Of a stretch of DNA of 64,000 nucleotides, positions 1 through 11,195 are shown piece after piece. The notes beneath the pieces were generated by a model that was not told where the DNA came from, ran no database searches, and saw only the letters and a list, made by a program, of their open reading frames with translations. The position numbers and the translations under genes were made by a program. Origin of the DNA: Mariprofundus sp. (lineage in GTDB: Bacteria > Pseudomonadota > Zetaproteobacteria > Mariprofundales > Mariprofundaceae); the NCBI GenBank assembly GCA_021772775.1, contig JAJFLH010000020.1, positions 1 to 64,000 on the forward strand, given 5' to 3'. Numbering within the stretch: position 1 is the first letter of the stretch; every line of letters starts with the position of its first letter.

Positions 1-396
1 TACCGATTAATACTGGCCTTATAAACCGACCAAGACCTTCTTTTGCTTGAATCAAAGCCAAATACGGTCATAAAATGCAGTTAAATAATATTAGCGCAAC
101 AGATCACTGTTTGATTTACGTTTTCACACGGTCTGGGCCGACCTCGGACCGTTGGAAAGGTTTAAATACAACGTTCATCTTTTGCTCTCCGCTTAGCATT
201 GTTCTTTTGATCATTGTGCTGATTTCTCTGTGTAACTCCGCACCAAGGTGACACCGCTTGCGTAAGAGAGAGTGCTTGGGGCAACTCTGAGGTAAAATAT
301 TTTAATGCGATTGTCCTAGTATTATTGTTCGTAATGCTCGACTTTACTACACAGATTCCGTAATCTGCGCGACGTAAAATTGACGAGGTGTTGTAG

Positions 397-1521
397 ATGG
401 CAGACGCGATGACTGGGGCGATATTGGTACTGGCTGACGGACGTGTTTTTCGTGGTGAAGCCATAGGTGCTATTGGTAATACGGTTGGTGAAGTCTGTTT
501 TAATACATCGCTGACAGGTTATCAGGAAATTCTCACTGATCCCTCTTATACGGATCAAATTATCACATTCACCTATCCACACATTGGTAATGTCGGTATA
601 AATGATAGCGATATGGAGTCCGACGCGATTTCAGTACGCGGTTGCATCGTGCGTGCACCAGCGCGGATTACTTCAAATTACCGCTCTGAACAGGACTTTA
701 ATGCCTGGTTGTCGGATAACGGTGTTGTCGGTATCGCCGGTATTGATACACGTGCACTGGTTCGCCATCTGCGTGACCACGGCGCACAAAATGGTGTGAT
801 TGCATCCGATGGCATGTCAGAAGCTGATGCGCTGGCAATGGCCAACAGTTGGAGTGGTTTAGACGGTCGTGATTTGGTTGGACAGGTAAGTCGCAAAGAT
901 CAAGCCGAGTGGCAGCAGGGTACATATGACCTGAATCGCGCTGAATTTCAAAATCTTCATTGTGACAAACATGTGGTGGCCTTTGATTTTGGTTGTAAAC
1001 GTAATATTTTCCGCAAGTTGGCTGATCGTGGTTTGAATGTGACAATTGTGCCTGCTTCGACATCAGCTGCAGATATATTGGCGCTGAAGCCGGCTGGTAT
1101 TTTTCTCTCTAACGGCCCAGGTGATCCGGCTGCTGTTGCTTATGCGGTCGATACCATTCGTGAATTGCTTGATGCAGATATCCCTATTTTTGGTATATGC
1201 ATGGGTCATCAACTGCTAAGCCAAGCTTTGGGCCTCTCTACCTTTAAATTGAAGTTCGGTCATCGTGGTGGCAATCATCCGGTTAAAGATGAAACGACCG
1301 GTAAAATAGAGATCACCAGTCAAAATCATGGTTTTGCAGTTTGTGATGATAATATTCCAGAGCATGTTGATATTACGCATCGGTCTTTATTCGATGGTAC
1401 CGTGGAAGGTTTGCAGGTGAAGGGTAAACCTATATTTTCTGTGCAATATCATCCGGAAGCCAGTCCTGGCCCACAGGATGCCGATTATCTGTTTGATCGA
1501 TTCGCGGATCTGATCCATTAA
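397..1521 (+). CDS. carA: Carbamoyl-phosphate synthase small subunit (glutaminase)
   Basis: 374 aa; N-terminal CarA motif ([12 protein letters not shown]) and class I glutaminase core GICMGHQLL with YHPEASPGP. Confidence 0.96.
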   Translation: MADAMTGAILVLADGRVFRGEAIGAIGNTVGEVCFNTSLTGYQEILTDPSYTDQIITFTYPHIGNVGINDSDMESDAISVRGCIVRAPARITSNYRSEQDFNAWLSDNGVVGIAGIDTRALVRHLRDHGAQNGVIASDGMSEADALAMANSWSGLDGRDLVGQVSRKDQAEWQQGTYDLNRAEFQNLHCDKHVVAFDFGCKRNIFRKLADRGLNVTIVPASTSAADILALKPAGIFLSNGPGDPAAVAYAVDTIRELLDADIPIFGICMGHQLLSQALGLSTFKLKFGHRGGNHPVKDETTGKIEITSQNHGFAVCDDNIPEHVDITHRSLFDGTVEGLQVKGKPIFSVQYHPEASPGPQDADYLFDRFADLIH

Positions 1522-1990
1522 AACCTGATCTTTTCATGTGAACTGAATGCATCGTTTGAGACTTTATCGTTGTATTGCATCATAAATTAAAGCAGGGCAT
1601 TTGGATTGTACTAGGAGTCGTCGTACTTAGGATCGTAGCGAGCAGATGGGGTGACGAGTCAATAATAGTGCGGTTTTGAGGCGCAGAGTGGTAACTATGT
1701 AATGATAAACCGGGATGTTTTTGGCGGCCTCCCTGCCATGCAGTAGATTTCTCATAAGTCCGACAGGATCCTAGACCCAATATAATCATATTTCTGTTTG
1801 TGCCTCTATCAGGCTTATAATTTCTATTCATAAATGAATCGTTTTATTCACTCCGGCTTACCCGTTGTGGCAATAGCCGTAGGTTTTCATTCTCAATACT
1901 CCAGTAAGAGCTATTATTGGCACTAAACGTGCTAATCTGTTTGAAAGAATCGAAGTTTAGGGGCATGCCTGCTGTGAGATTGAAAACGCG

Positions 1991-4033
1991 ATGAAAATTT
2001 GGCATAAATTAACGCTGGGGTTTGTTTCTCTGGCACTGTTTATTGCCTTCTTGGGTACGTCAATTTCTATTAGTCAATCAGCACTCCTGGAGCGAGTAAA
2101 TGTGATTCACTCGTCTAATATTGGCGAGGTGCGCTTTTCTCATGAAATTGCCTATCACCTGCAAAGAGTTAAATCGAATATTCGTCTGCTTATTCTTGAG
2201 ATTGATCATGGCTCGTTTGAAGAGAGGGCATATGCAATAGGGCAAATAAGAACAAGCCTGAATGAAATTGATGAGTTGGTTGAGTCGCTTGTAAAGGCAA
2301 CAGAGGCGGGCCTTAAGTCGGAATCAATACTTGAAGAGGGCGGTGGAAAGTCTGAATTATTCCAAATCCAGCTGGTGAGAAAAGAGCTATCGGTTGTTAT
2401 GGTGTTAGCCAATCGTCTTTTAGATCATTATGCAGATGGGGGGATTATTACATCTGAGCAGGGCATGATATTCGAAAAGAAGATGCAAGTCGCTTCCCGG
2501 CTGGCACAGGAGCTGATGGAAGAGATTGAAGAGGATGCATTTAGCGAAATTGGTCACTCCGTTGTTCAAATACGGGCGATGATTCGGGGCAATATCGATG
2601 AAGTTATCATATTTACGTTTGCCTCGTTTCTTTTTGCGATTTTGCTGGGCTTTTTTATCTCCAGAGCAATTATTAGAAATATCACTTCATTGAAGCAGGC
2701 AACGGTTCAAATTGGCTCAGGTCAATTTGATACAATAGTGCAAGTCCGTTCATCTGATGAGTTGGCTGAATTGGCTGCGGGTATTAATCAAATGGCATTA
2801 AACCTGCAGGCATTAACCCTTAGCAAAAATGAATTGTCTGAAGAGGTGGATCAGCGTAAACGTAAAGAAGTTGAGCTAAGTCTTGCCAAGGAGGTTGCCG
2901 AGAAAGCTGATCGTGCCAAGTCAGAGTTTGTGGCCAATATGTCACATGAGATACGCACACCACTGCATGGTTTGCTCGGTATCGCTGAACACCTTCGAGA
3001 GACTCAACTGAATGTAGAGCAGAAAGAGAATGTCGAGACCTTAATTGATTCTGGCGCCATGTTACTTAGTCTGATTAATGATATTCTTGATTTTTCCAAG
3101 ATCGAAGCAGGGCAATTGGAATTGGAGCAGACCTTGTTTGACCCAAGATTAGTTTTGCAGAGTACAGTGCAGCTGCTTGATCAAAAAGCGGTTGAAAAAG
3201 GCATCAAGCTTGTTGCTGTTCTCGGTGATTCAGATTTACCACTGCATGTTACAGGTGATCTGGTGCGTATTCGCCAAATTCTGGTCAATCTGGCAGGTAA
3301 TGCTGTTAAATTTACAGATCATGGCAACGTGACGATTAATCTTATCGAAGAGCGGGGTGATGGCGTTGTTCGCTTGCGTTATTTGGTGCGTGATAGTGGT
3401 ATAGGTATTGCGAAAGAGAAGTTGGATAGCATTTTTGATAAATTCAGTCAGGCCGAAGCATCAACGACCCGGCAATATGGTGGTTCAGGCATAGGGCTAA
3501 CCATTTGCCGTGATTTGGTTGAGCTCATGGGCGGAGAGATGGGAGTTGAAAGTGAAGTGGGTGATGGGTCTACATTCTGGTTTGAAATTTCATTGCCTGA
3601 AGTTGAAGTTGTAGAGGCAGATGTGGAGCAGAGCACTAGCAAACAAGCAGGTGAAGATGCCTTAGATTTAGTGCGTATTCTGGCAGTTGACGATAATGCT
3701 GTTAATCGCAAGGTGTTAGAGCTGCATCTGGGTAAGCTTGGTTGTATCATTGAACAGGCTACAAATGGGCAGGAAGCTGTTGAAATGATGGCAGCTACTG
3801 ATTATCACCTTGTGTTGATGGATATGCATATGCCTGTCATGGATGGCATGGATGCGACACGGGCGATTCGTGCTGCAGAGCTTGAAGGTGAGCATACGCC
3901 GATTGTCGCGATGACAGCCAATGTGGTGAAGGGTACTCGTGAAAAGTGTCTGGAGGCTGGTATGGATGATTACCTGTCCAAACCCGCCAAGCCTGCTGAT
4001 CTGAAAGCAATGCTCTTAAAATATTTGTCATAA
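1991..4033 (+). CDS. Membrane hybrid sensor histidine kinase (HAMP, HisKA, HATPase, receiver)
   Basis: Two TM segments, HAMP-like region, H-box MSHEIRTPLHGLLG, N/G boxes, C-terminal REC with LVLMDMHMPVMDG. Confidence 0.93.
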   Translation: MKIWHKLTLGFVSLALFIAFLGTSISISQSALLERVNVIHSSNIGEVRFSHEIAYHLQRVKSNIRLLILEIDHGSFEERAYAIGQIRTSLNEIDELVESLVKATEAGLKSESILEEGGGKSELFQIQLVRKELSVVMVLANRLLDHYADGGIITSEQGMIFEKKMQVASRLAQELMEEIEEDAFSEIGHSVVQIRAMIRGNIDEVIIFTFASFLFAILLGFFISRAIIRNITSLKQATVQIGSGQFDTIVQVRSSDELAELAAGINQMALNLQALTLSKNELSEEVDQRKRKEVELSLAKEVAEKADRAKSEFVANMSHEIRTPLHGLLGIAEHLRETQLNVEQKENVETLIDSGAMLLSLINDILDFSKIEAGQLELEQTLFDPRLVLQSTVQLLDQKAVEKGIKLVAVLGDSDLPLHVTGDLVRIRQILVNLAGNAVKFTDHGNVTINLIEERGDGVVRLRYLVRDSGIGIAKEKLDSIFDKFSQAEASTTRQYGGSGIGLTICRDLVELMGGEMGVESEVGDGSTFWFEISLPEVEVVEADVEQSTSKQAGEDALDLVRILAVDDNAVNRKVLELHLGKLGCIIEQATNGQEAVEMMAATDYHLVLMDMHMPVMDGMDATRAIRAAELEGEHTPIVAMTANVVKGTREKCLEAGMDDYLSKPAKPADLKAMLLKYLS

Positions 4034-4225
4034 TAAATGGATTAGCACTCTTGTTGAATTTGTGTAAGTTCGCCTTTCAAGCTTCTCCATCATATGTACC
4101 GAAAATTCCAATACATAGATAGGTATAGTCTTTTTCAATAAAGCTTTTTGGTCAGTTATTAGCGATTTCTTGTTGGATAAATTGGTGGTGTTAAAGCTCT
4201 TGAAGGGCTCTGTTGTGTGAGCTCT

Positions 4226-4888
4226 TTATGGTGTGATGATATTACCATATTGTGCTTGGAAACTCTCTTCAGACATCAATATGGGCATAACAACGCCAGT
4301 TTGATTAAGCTCGCGCCATAATTTTTCACTGCTGCTTCTATCTGCAGGGGGGAAGGTGAATCGCCATGTTGGAATGGGGATGGTGCGATTTTGATAGCGG
4401 AACTTTCGCTTTATTGCCTTTAACCGTTGTTGCATGGCCGTGGCATAAGCGGCTTGATAAAAGCGACCTAAGCTGAGTAAAAATATGCCGTTGTCGGCGT
4501 CGATAACATTCGTTTCAATATTGTGGCTCTGCCAGGTTTTGGCGGCAACTTTAGCCTTCTCTCTACTCTTAAATAGTACAGCATCATCAAAGGCATGCAT
4601 GGTGACTTCTTCTCTATTTTGAATGATTATGGATTCCAGCTGCAGCTGATTTAGTCGATCTGTTAATGCCACTAAACCCGCTTTGGAGATGACCCGACGT
4701 GTGATGAGGCGCCAAAGTTGTGGGGTGTTCTCTTCTGCAGAATCTGCAATCATATTGATATTAGCCGGAAGCATGACTTTTACTGGTGGCTGGTTTGATG
4801 CTGGTTGTGGTGCTTGCCAGAAAAACCAGGCGGAAATTGCCAGCGCGATTGCCAAGGTGAGTTGAGATAATGTGATAACGGTGGACAC
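4226..4888 (-). CDS. Membrane-anchored periplasmic protein, SPOR-like repeats possible
   Basis: 220 aa, N-terminal TM helix, repeats resembling LSLGRFYQAAYATAMQQRLKA SPOR pattern; family uncertain. Confidence 0.6.
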   Translation of the reverse strand: MSTVITLSQLTLAIALAISAWFFWQAPQPASNQPPVKVMLPANINMIADSAEENTPQLWRLITRRVISKAGLVALTDRLNQLQLESIIIQNREEVTMHAFDDAVLFKSREKAKVAAKTWQSHNIETNVIDADNGIFLLSLGRFYQAAYATAMQQRLKAIKRKFRYQNRTIPIPTWRFTFPPADRSSSEKLWRELNQTGVVMPILMSEESFQAQYGNIITP

Positions 4889-5230
4889 ATCGAAACACTA
4901 CCCTGTTGTTCGTTGGGTGAAACGATTGAATGTGAATTGGCTTTATCATTTATTCAACCAGGGTTTGGTTTTGTATAGAAAGTAAGAGGCTGATTGAATC
5001 TGCATAATATAGAGCGATTTGATAGGTGAAATGAAGTAGGGGCAGCGATGAACTGGTATTGGGTGTCGTGAATTGGCTCAATGCTTGCTTGGTTGCATGT
5101 GTGAAGCTTGATTGTCTAAAAATTAGCAAAGTTTGACGCTTGTTTAGAACTCTATAAACTTGACATTATTGCTTATAATAAGATAACTTGCACAGGTTTC
5201 TGTCAGTAAAGCTTAAAGCGCGGAGGGTGA

Positions 5231-6313
5231 GTGTCCTTTTTTTCAAACAAGTCTGAGGGATTGATGGGGATCGACATCAGTTCTACCGGTATTAAACTGG
5301 TAGAGTTGAGCAAGTCCCGTTCGGGCTATGAATTGACTGCCATGGCTACAGTTCCACTGCCGCGCGATGCTATCGTTGAGAATACTATTATTGATTCCAC
5401 AGCTGTTTCCAATGCTTTGATTGAGGCGGTAAAGATTGCCAAGCCATCGACTAATAATGTAGCACTGGCTGTTTCCGGCAATGCAGTGATCATCAAAACA
5501 ATCCAGGTGGCTTCAGCGACTGAGCTTGAGTTGGAAGCACAGATTGGCTACGAAGCTGACCAGCATGTGCCTTATGATGTGGAAGATGTGTTTCTGGATT
5601 TTCATATTCAGGGTATTTCGGCTGACGATCCAGAGCATATGGATGTGATTCTGGTAGCGTGTAAACGGGAAATAGTTGAAGATTATCAGCTTGTGATCAA
5701 TGAAGCGGGACTAACTACGAAGTGTATTGATTGTGGTGTATTTGCTTTGGAAAATGCAGCTGAACTGACCGATGAGCACTCCGTTACTGAGGAGTCTGAA
5801 TATATCTTCTCGGAAGAAGAAGCTGAAGTGAATGCACTGGTGAATATTGGTGCGAATATGATGAATATCAATGTGTTGATTAATGGACGAATGGCTTTTG
5901 TGCGTGATCAGTTTTACGGTGGCCAGAATTTAACGGAAGAGATTCAGAAAGCACATGGTATAAGTTATCATAATGCAGAGCAGTTAAAAGTTGACTCTTT
6001 TGCCTCTGTTCAAGCCGATGCACTGGAGCATTTTTATGCCGGACTGACATCGGAGTTGGTGCGCTCATTGGATTTCTATTCTGCCAGCCAACCCGATTTC
6101 CCTGTTCGTAAACTGTTTCTTAGCGGTGGTTGCGCATTGTTACCCAATATCACTACTGAATTGGAGCAGCGGCTGGGCATTGATACAGCGATACTTAATC
6201 CGCTGCTGAATGTGAATATATCACCGAAAAAATTTGATGTGCGAAAACAGCGTGATTTAGGGACAATGATGATGGTTCCGGTTGGTTTGGCGCTGCGGAA
6301 GTTTGACAAATGA
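5231..6313 (+). CDS. pilM: Type IV pilus assembly protein PilM (actin-like ATPase)
   Basis: GIDISSTGIKLVELS start, VNIGANMMNINV and LFLSGGCALLPN motifs; first gene of pilMNO-Q order; GTG start. Confidence 0.94.
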   Translation: MSFFSNKSEGLMGIDISSTGIKLVELSKSRSGYELTAMATVPLPRDAIVENTIIDSTAVSNALIEAVKIAKPSTNNVALAVSGNAVIIKTIQVASATELELEAQIGYEADQHVPYDVEDVFLDFHIQGISADDPEHMDVILVACKREIVEDYQLVINEAGLTTKCIDCGVFALENAAELTDEHSVTEESEYIFSEEEAEVNALVNIGANMMNINVLINGRMAFVRDQFYGGQNLTEEIQKAHGISYHNAEQLKVDSFASVQADALEHFYAGLTSELVRSLDFYSASQPDFPVRKLFLSGGCALLPNITTELEQRLGIDTAILNPLLNVNISPKKFDVRKQRDLGTMMMVPVGLALRKFDK

Positions 6314-6894
6314 TTCGCATTAACCTGATCCCCTATCGTGCTGCACGGCGACAGCATCAAACTGTGCAGCATGTCAGTGCTTTTGCTGCAGTCGTGGTCT
6401 TAGCGTGTTTGTTGGCTTTGGGAGTACATACGATGGCTTCATTGCAGCTGGCTGATGTGAAAGAGCAGACTATTGTGTTGCAGCAGCAAAACATCGATTT
6501 GAAAAAGAAGATCGGTAAAATTAAAGACTTGGATAGCCTACGTAGCAATGTTGAGCGTAAATTGACTATTGTTGATCGTCTGCAGGAGGGGCGCTTTCAT
6601 TCACTGCATACCCTGCATGCGATTGCCGATTTGATACCTCAAAACGTCTGGCTTGATTCGATCAAAGATAAAGGTCGCGATATTGAGTTAGCTGGTTTAG
6701 CTGAAAGCAATAAAGCCGTGGCGAGTTTCATGCGTAAGCTGGATCAGTCTGCTATTTTTTCAAATATCCGTTTAGGCGAAATTACACGGATTAAGAAAAA
6801 TGGTTTGCCGTTACGCCGTTTTAGCTTGAAAATAGCGCGTGTCGAAGCCAATAAGTCTGATGCGGCGGCTTCGAATAACGGCAAGGCATCCTGA
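6310..6894 (+). CDS. pilN: Type IV pilus inner-membrane protein PilN
   Basis: MIRINLIPYRAARR start, single TM, coiled coil; overlaps pilM by 4 nt. Confidence 0.92.
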   Translation: MIRINLIPYRAARRQHQTVQHVSAFAAVVVLACLLALGVHTMASLQLADVKEQTIVLQQQNIDLKKKIGKIKDLDSLRSNVERKLTIVDRLQEGRFHSLHTLHAIADLIPQNVWLDSIKDKGRDIELAGLAESNKAVASFMRKLDQSAIFSNIRLGEITRIKKNGLPLRRFSLKIARVEANKSDAAASNNGKAS

Positions 6895-7511
6895 TGTTTG
6901 AATCAGTGAAACTCTCTATGCTTGAATCGCTTCGTCCTCTGCTGCCTATGCCACTGTGGCACAAACTATTGTTTTTACTGGCCACTTTTGCATTGATCAT
7001 TGCGGTCTACTTTTATATGGGCTGGGTACCACTGCAGCAGTCGATCACACAGCAGAAGACAGCGATGAAGCTGCAACAGACGATGTTGTTGAAAAATCAG
7101 CGTTTGGCACATGACCTGCCGCGCAAACAACTGGAATACACGAAACTTGAGAAACAATTGAAAGTAGCTCTGAATATGTTGCCGAAAAAATCACAGATTC
7201 CGGATTTGCTCGAAAACGTATCATGGGCAGGTAAAGACTCCGGTCTTCTGTTCAAGAGATTCAAACCAGGTAAAGAAGCGATCAAACAGATCTATGCTGA
7301 AGTACCTGTAAAATTTAAGGTCTCCGGTAGTTTTCGCCAGTTGTTGACCTTCTTGAAGCGGGTGGGAGAGATGCCCCGCATTGTAGATGTGAAAAATATG
7401 AAACTATCAGCCGGCAAGTCACCTGGAATGTTGTCGGTCAGTGGCTTGGCAGTGACCTATCGCTTTGTCGATGCGCAAGCTGAAAATGGACGTAATGGAC
7501 GGCGTAAATGA
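6894..7511 (+). CDS. pilO: Type IV pilus inner-membrane protein PilO
   Basis: Single TM, coiled coil, PilO-like C-terminal domain; position in operon. Confidence 0.9.
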   Translation: MFESVKLSMLESLRPLLPMPLWHKLLFLLATFALIIAVYFYMGWVPLQQSITQQKTAMKLQQTMLLKNQRLAHDLPRKQLEYTKLEKQLKVALNMLPKKSQIPDLLENVSWAGKDSGLLFKRFKPGKEAIKQIYAEVPVKFKVSGSFRQLLTFLKRVGEMPRIVDVKNMKLSAGKSPGMLSVSGLAVTYRFVDAQAENGRNGRRK

Positions 7512-7551
7512 GTGTGATCAACGGTGATACGCGTTCGTCCGGGGGACATCA

Positions 7552-10002
7552 ATGAGACGAAATATCAATAATATTGCAGTGTATACTGCAACGGGCTGGC
7601 AAGCTGCTGTACGCTATTTGCTGGGAACAATGATGCTATTGGCTCTAATATGTGGTCAAACCGTGCTGGTGCAGGCTGCAACAATTGAAAGCATGCAGCT
7701 GCTTACGGATGAATCTGGTGACAATTTACGTATTGCTATGGATGAGGCGTCTGAGTATCAGGTTTTTAATCTGGAGGGGCCAGATCGACTGGTAGTGAAT
7801 TTTCCGAAGACCAAACTATCGGCTTCTGTGAATCCGCTGCAGGGTGGTGACAGCATTGAAAGCATTGTACCTGTAAAGGATAGCAGTGGTGTGCGCATTG
7901 AAATCGGTTTGATGGCCGGTACACAATATGAAATCGGTGAAAAGGGTAATGACCTGCTGATTAAACTCTTTGGTCCGGCGGCGGCATCGACAGGTGGGCC
8001 TAGTACTGTCGTAGAGGATATCGAAGTTCGGGATCTTGGCAAAGTGACTGAACTGGTTTTGCGTGGGAAACATATGGATGCAAACCATAATGCCTTGATA
8101 ACCAATGATGGGGCAACCATGGTGCTCGACTTCTGGGGTGGAAAATCGAGTTTGCCGAAAGAGTATTACACATACAGTGCTCAGCGTATCAATAATGTTG
8201 CCATTGGCTCAGCTGAAGGGCGATTGCGCATGGTGGTTGCGTTGCATGCAGATGCTGGTTCAAATCATCAGATTGATGCCAATGCCAATGAGATGATTAT
8301 TCGATTTGGAAAAATAAAACCTGTTGCGCGTGCTACTGGTTTGATTGTTGAGGCGATTGATTTTCAGCCGGACGATCGTATCGCCCATCTGGTCGTTCGC
8401 ACGGATGACACCAATCCTATTGTAAATATCCAGGAGCAAGATGGAAAAGTCATCATTGACTTGAAACAGGCCCAATTGGCTACTGGGCAGGAGCGTTCAC
8501 AGGATGTGCGTGCTTTCCCTGGTCCTGTAACACAGGTCGATAGCTATGGTGTTAATAAAGATGTGCGGATTGTTGCTCGTTTACGTCAGGCGTCTGTAGT
8601 GACCTCATATCAGACTGGTAATGTTTTGACGATCACCTTAAAACCGGACGATTTGGTAGCGGCAGATCAATCTGATGGTGATGTTGCCAAAGATGAAAAA
8701 GTCTATAGCGGTCAAAAGGTGACATTTAATTATAAGGATATAGATATCCGTAATGCTCTTAAGCTGATCGCAGAGATGTCCGAATTGAATATCATTATGT
8801 CTGATGATGTAGTCGGTGTTTTAACCATGCGATTGGTGGATGTACCATGGGATCAGGCGCTCGATATTATTCTCTCGGCTAAAGGTTTGGGTAAAGAGAA
8901 GAATGGTAATGTGATTCGGATTGCACCATTGTCGGTATTGAAGTCAGATTCTGATGCACGCAAGGATGCGAAGAAGAGTGCTGAACAAGTTGCGCTATTA
9001 GAGACTGAATTTATTCAATTGGGTTATGCCTCAGTCAATGATGTGAGCACGATCCTTAAAGGTGGTACGGTTTCTCAGTCCTCTGCAACATCGACCAGTG
9101 CAGCTAGCGGTGGCGAGGGTGGTGGCCTTAAGCTGTTGTCTGAACGAGGCAGTATTCTGCTGGATGAACGCAGTAATACTATGATTATAACGGATACGCG
9201 TGAGCGTTTAAATAATATTAAATTGCTTGTTTCGGTGATTGATAAGCCGATGAAGCAAGTGTTGATTGAGGCGCGCATTGTTGAAGCTTCGGACTCTTTC
9301 TCTCGGGATTTAGGTGTGAAGTGGGGTGGTGCATACAATAGCGGCGGCGGCCGGTTTACAAATAATGTTGCTGGTGCAGCAGTGGGAACCAACGTCGTTG
9401 ATTTGGGGGCGGCGGTTGCTGCTGGTTCCGGTGGAGCTATTGGATATACGCTTGGTACCTTGAGTGGGGCACTAAACCTTAATCTGGAATTGTCTGCGGC
9501 AGAAACAGAAGGTGATATTAAGGTGGTTTCCAGTCCGCGTGTATTCACCAGTAATCTGCGTGAAGCACTTATTGAACAGGATGAACAGATTCCTTTTGAT
9601 CAGGTGACAACATCGGGTGGAGCTACAACGATCACGCCTGTATTCAAGAGTGCCAAGTTATCTCTGCGTGTGACACCGCAGATTACAGCGGATCAGCGTA
9701 TTATTATGGATCTCAAGATTAATAAGGATACGCCTGTAACCAATGTTGCAGGTACGGCCACTGCGATTAATACCAAGACAGTAGAAACACGATTGTTGGT
9801 GAAGAACGGTGAAACAGTAGTGCTTGGTGGCATATATACTCAGACTGAGCTGGATCAGGTTTCCGGTGTGCCAGGTTTGATGGGGCTTCCTTTTATTGGA
9901 AATCTGTTCAAGCGTAATCTGAAAACTAAAAACCGTAGTGAATTACTTATTTTTATCACACCTACGGTGATTAATACCGAAGGCCAGGCGGGTCGTAACT
10001 AA
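7552..10002 (+). CDS. pilQ: Type IV pilus secretin PilQ with N-terminal AMIN domains
   Basis: 816 aa; AMIN-like N-terminus, secretin core ending VPGLMGLPFIGNLFK...RSELLIFITPTVI. Confidence 0.95.
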   Translation: MRRNINNIAVYTATGWQAAVRYLLGTMMLLALICGQTVLVQAATIESMQLLTDESGDNLRIAMDEASEYQVFNLEGPDRLVVNFPKTKLSASVNPLQGGDSIESIVPVKDSSGVRIEIGLMAGTQYEIGEKGNDLLIKLFGPAAASTGGPSTVVEDIEVRDLGKVTELVLRGKHMDANHNALITNDGATMVLDFWGGKSSLPKEYYTYSAQRINNVAIGSAEGRLRMVVALHADAGSNHQIDANANEMIIRFGKIKPVARATGLIVEAIDFQPDDRIAHLVVRTDDTNPIVNIQEQDGKVIIDLKQAQLATGQERSQDVRAFPGPVTQVDSYGVNKDVRIVARLRQASVVTSYQTGNVLTITLKPDDLVAADQSDGDVAKDEKVYSGQKVTFNYKDIDIRNALKLIAEMSELNIIMSDDVVGVLTMRLVDVPWDQALDIILSAKGLGKEKNGNVIRIAPLSVLKSDSDARKDAKKSAEQVALLETEFIQLGYASVNDVSTILKGGTVSQSSATSTSAASGGEGGGLKLLSERGSILLDERSNTMIITDTRERLNNIKLLVSVIDKPMKQVLIEARIVEASDSFSRDLGVKWGGAYNSGGGRFTNNVAGAAVGTNVVDLGAAVAAGSGGAIGYTLGTLSGALNLNLELSAAETEGDIKVVSSPRVFTSNLREALIEQDEQIPFDQVTTSGGATTITPVFKSAKLSLRVTPQITADQRIIMDLKINKDTPVTNVAGTATAINTKTVETRLLVKNGETVVLGGIYTQTELDQVSGVPGLMGLPFIGNLFKRNLKTKNRSELLIFITPTVINTEGQAGRN

Positions 10003-10010
10003 GGCAAGAG

Positions 10011-11174
10011 TTAGAGCACAGATGCAGCTATTTCATCTGCTAAAGCGATGCCTTCGTTGCTTAAATGGATTGAATCATCAATGACAATCAGTTGATCATG
10101 AGCCTGCCATGTTTGTAGTTTCTTTGAGAACTGTTGCCATGCATCAATGCCGAAGCGCTGTTTGAATGCAGGGCGATTGATACCTTTTGTACGTCGCAGT
10201 CCAATCCAGAATGCTTCTGCGGCAGCCTGTTCACAATTTAAACTCTCTTCGCTGTTCATGGCGTGGCTCTGTTGCATGACTGTTTTGATATAACGTTCTG
10301 GTGTGCGGATATTACTGTACCGACTAATACCTTGATCCGAATGATCCCATTTTCCGGCTGCACCAGCGCCAATACCGATATAATCATGGTAGAGCCAGTA
10401 ACCATCGTTATGACGGCATTTGAGATTGGCTTTGGAGAAGTTGGATATCTCATAGGCTTGGTAGCTAGCATCTGAAAGTTGCTGACGGGTTTCATAAAAC
10501 ATATTGAGAGCCAGCTCATCATTGGGCAAAACATAGGGGCTTTGTGCATGCCTGGAAGCCAGTTTGGTATGTGGTTCAACCGTCAGTTGATAACAGGATA
10601 GGTGTTCTGGCCCTAAATCAATGGCTTTGTGCAATGAGCAAAGCCATTCGGAGAGGCTTTGTTTGGGAAGCCCATACATCAAATCCAGATTGATGTTGGT
10701 AAAACCAGCCTGGCGGGCAATGTGATAAGCCTTAACCGCATCATCAGAGCCATGGATACGTTCTAACCAGCGTAGTTCAGTTGAATCAAAGCTTTGAACG
10801 CCTATAGAGAGGCGATTAACACCAGCTAGTTTATAAGCCCGAAAATTCTCTGCATCGGCGGTGCCTGGATTCGCTTCCATGCTGATTTCGGCATCGTCAT
10901 CAATGCCACAATAGAGAGAAGCAGCATCAAGGATGGTTTTGATGAGTGATGGTGGTGCAAGTGATGGCGTACCACCACCGATGAATATGGTTTGTAGTTT
11001 TCTACCGGCAAACATAGGGCTGGCTGCCCACTGTTTAAGTTCGGCAATCAGTGCCTGTTGATAATCTTCCCAGGCAGGTTCACTGCGTTCATGCGAATTG
11101 AAATCGCAGTAATGGCACTTATGAACACAATAGGGAATATGAATATAGAGTTGTAATGGCGAGGCTACGCTCAT
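10011..11174 (-). CDS. hemW: HemW-like radical SAM protein (coproporphyrinogen III oxidase-like)
   Basis: YIHIPYCVHKCHYCDFNSH (CX3CX2C); ORF opens at 11195 but ATG of MSVASPLQLYIHIPYC is at 11174. Confidence 0.92.
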   Translation of the reverse strand: MSVASPLQLYIHIPYCVHKCHYCDFNSHERSEPAWEDYQQALIAELKQWAASPMFAGRKLQTIFIGGGTPSLAPPSLIKTILDAASLYCGIDDDAEISMEANPGTADAENFRAYKLAGVNRLSIGVQSFDSTELRWLERIHGSDDAVKAYHIARQAGFTNINLDLMYGLPKQSLSEWLCSLHKAIDLGPEHLSCYQLTVEPHTKLASRHAQSPYVLPNDELALNMFYETRQQLSDASYQAYEISNFSKANLKCRHNDGYWLYHDYIGIGAGAAGKWDHSDQGISRYSNIRTPERYIKTVMQQSHAMNSEESLNCEQAAAEAFWIGLRRTKGINRPAFKQRFGIDAWQQFSKKLQTWQAHDQLIVIDDSIHLSNEGIALADEIAASVL

Positions 11175-11195
11175 CTCTGTGTTGTTACCGAACAA

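Noticed and set aside
120-156. GC-rich dyad cggtctgggccgacctcggaccg considered as a terminator
   Set aside because: No T tract follows and pairing is ambiguous; upstream gene not visible
162-1063. Antisense ORFs 162-464, 322-582, 678-896 and 698-1063 around carA
   Set aside because: Shadow frames of carA or its leader; no recognisable domain and carA itself is convincing
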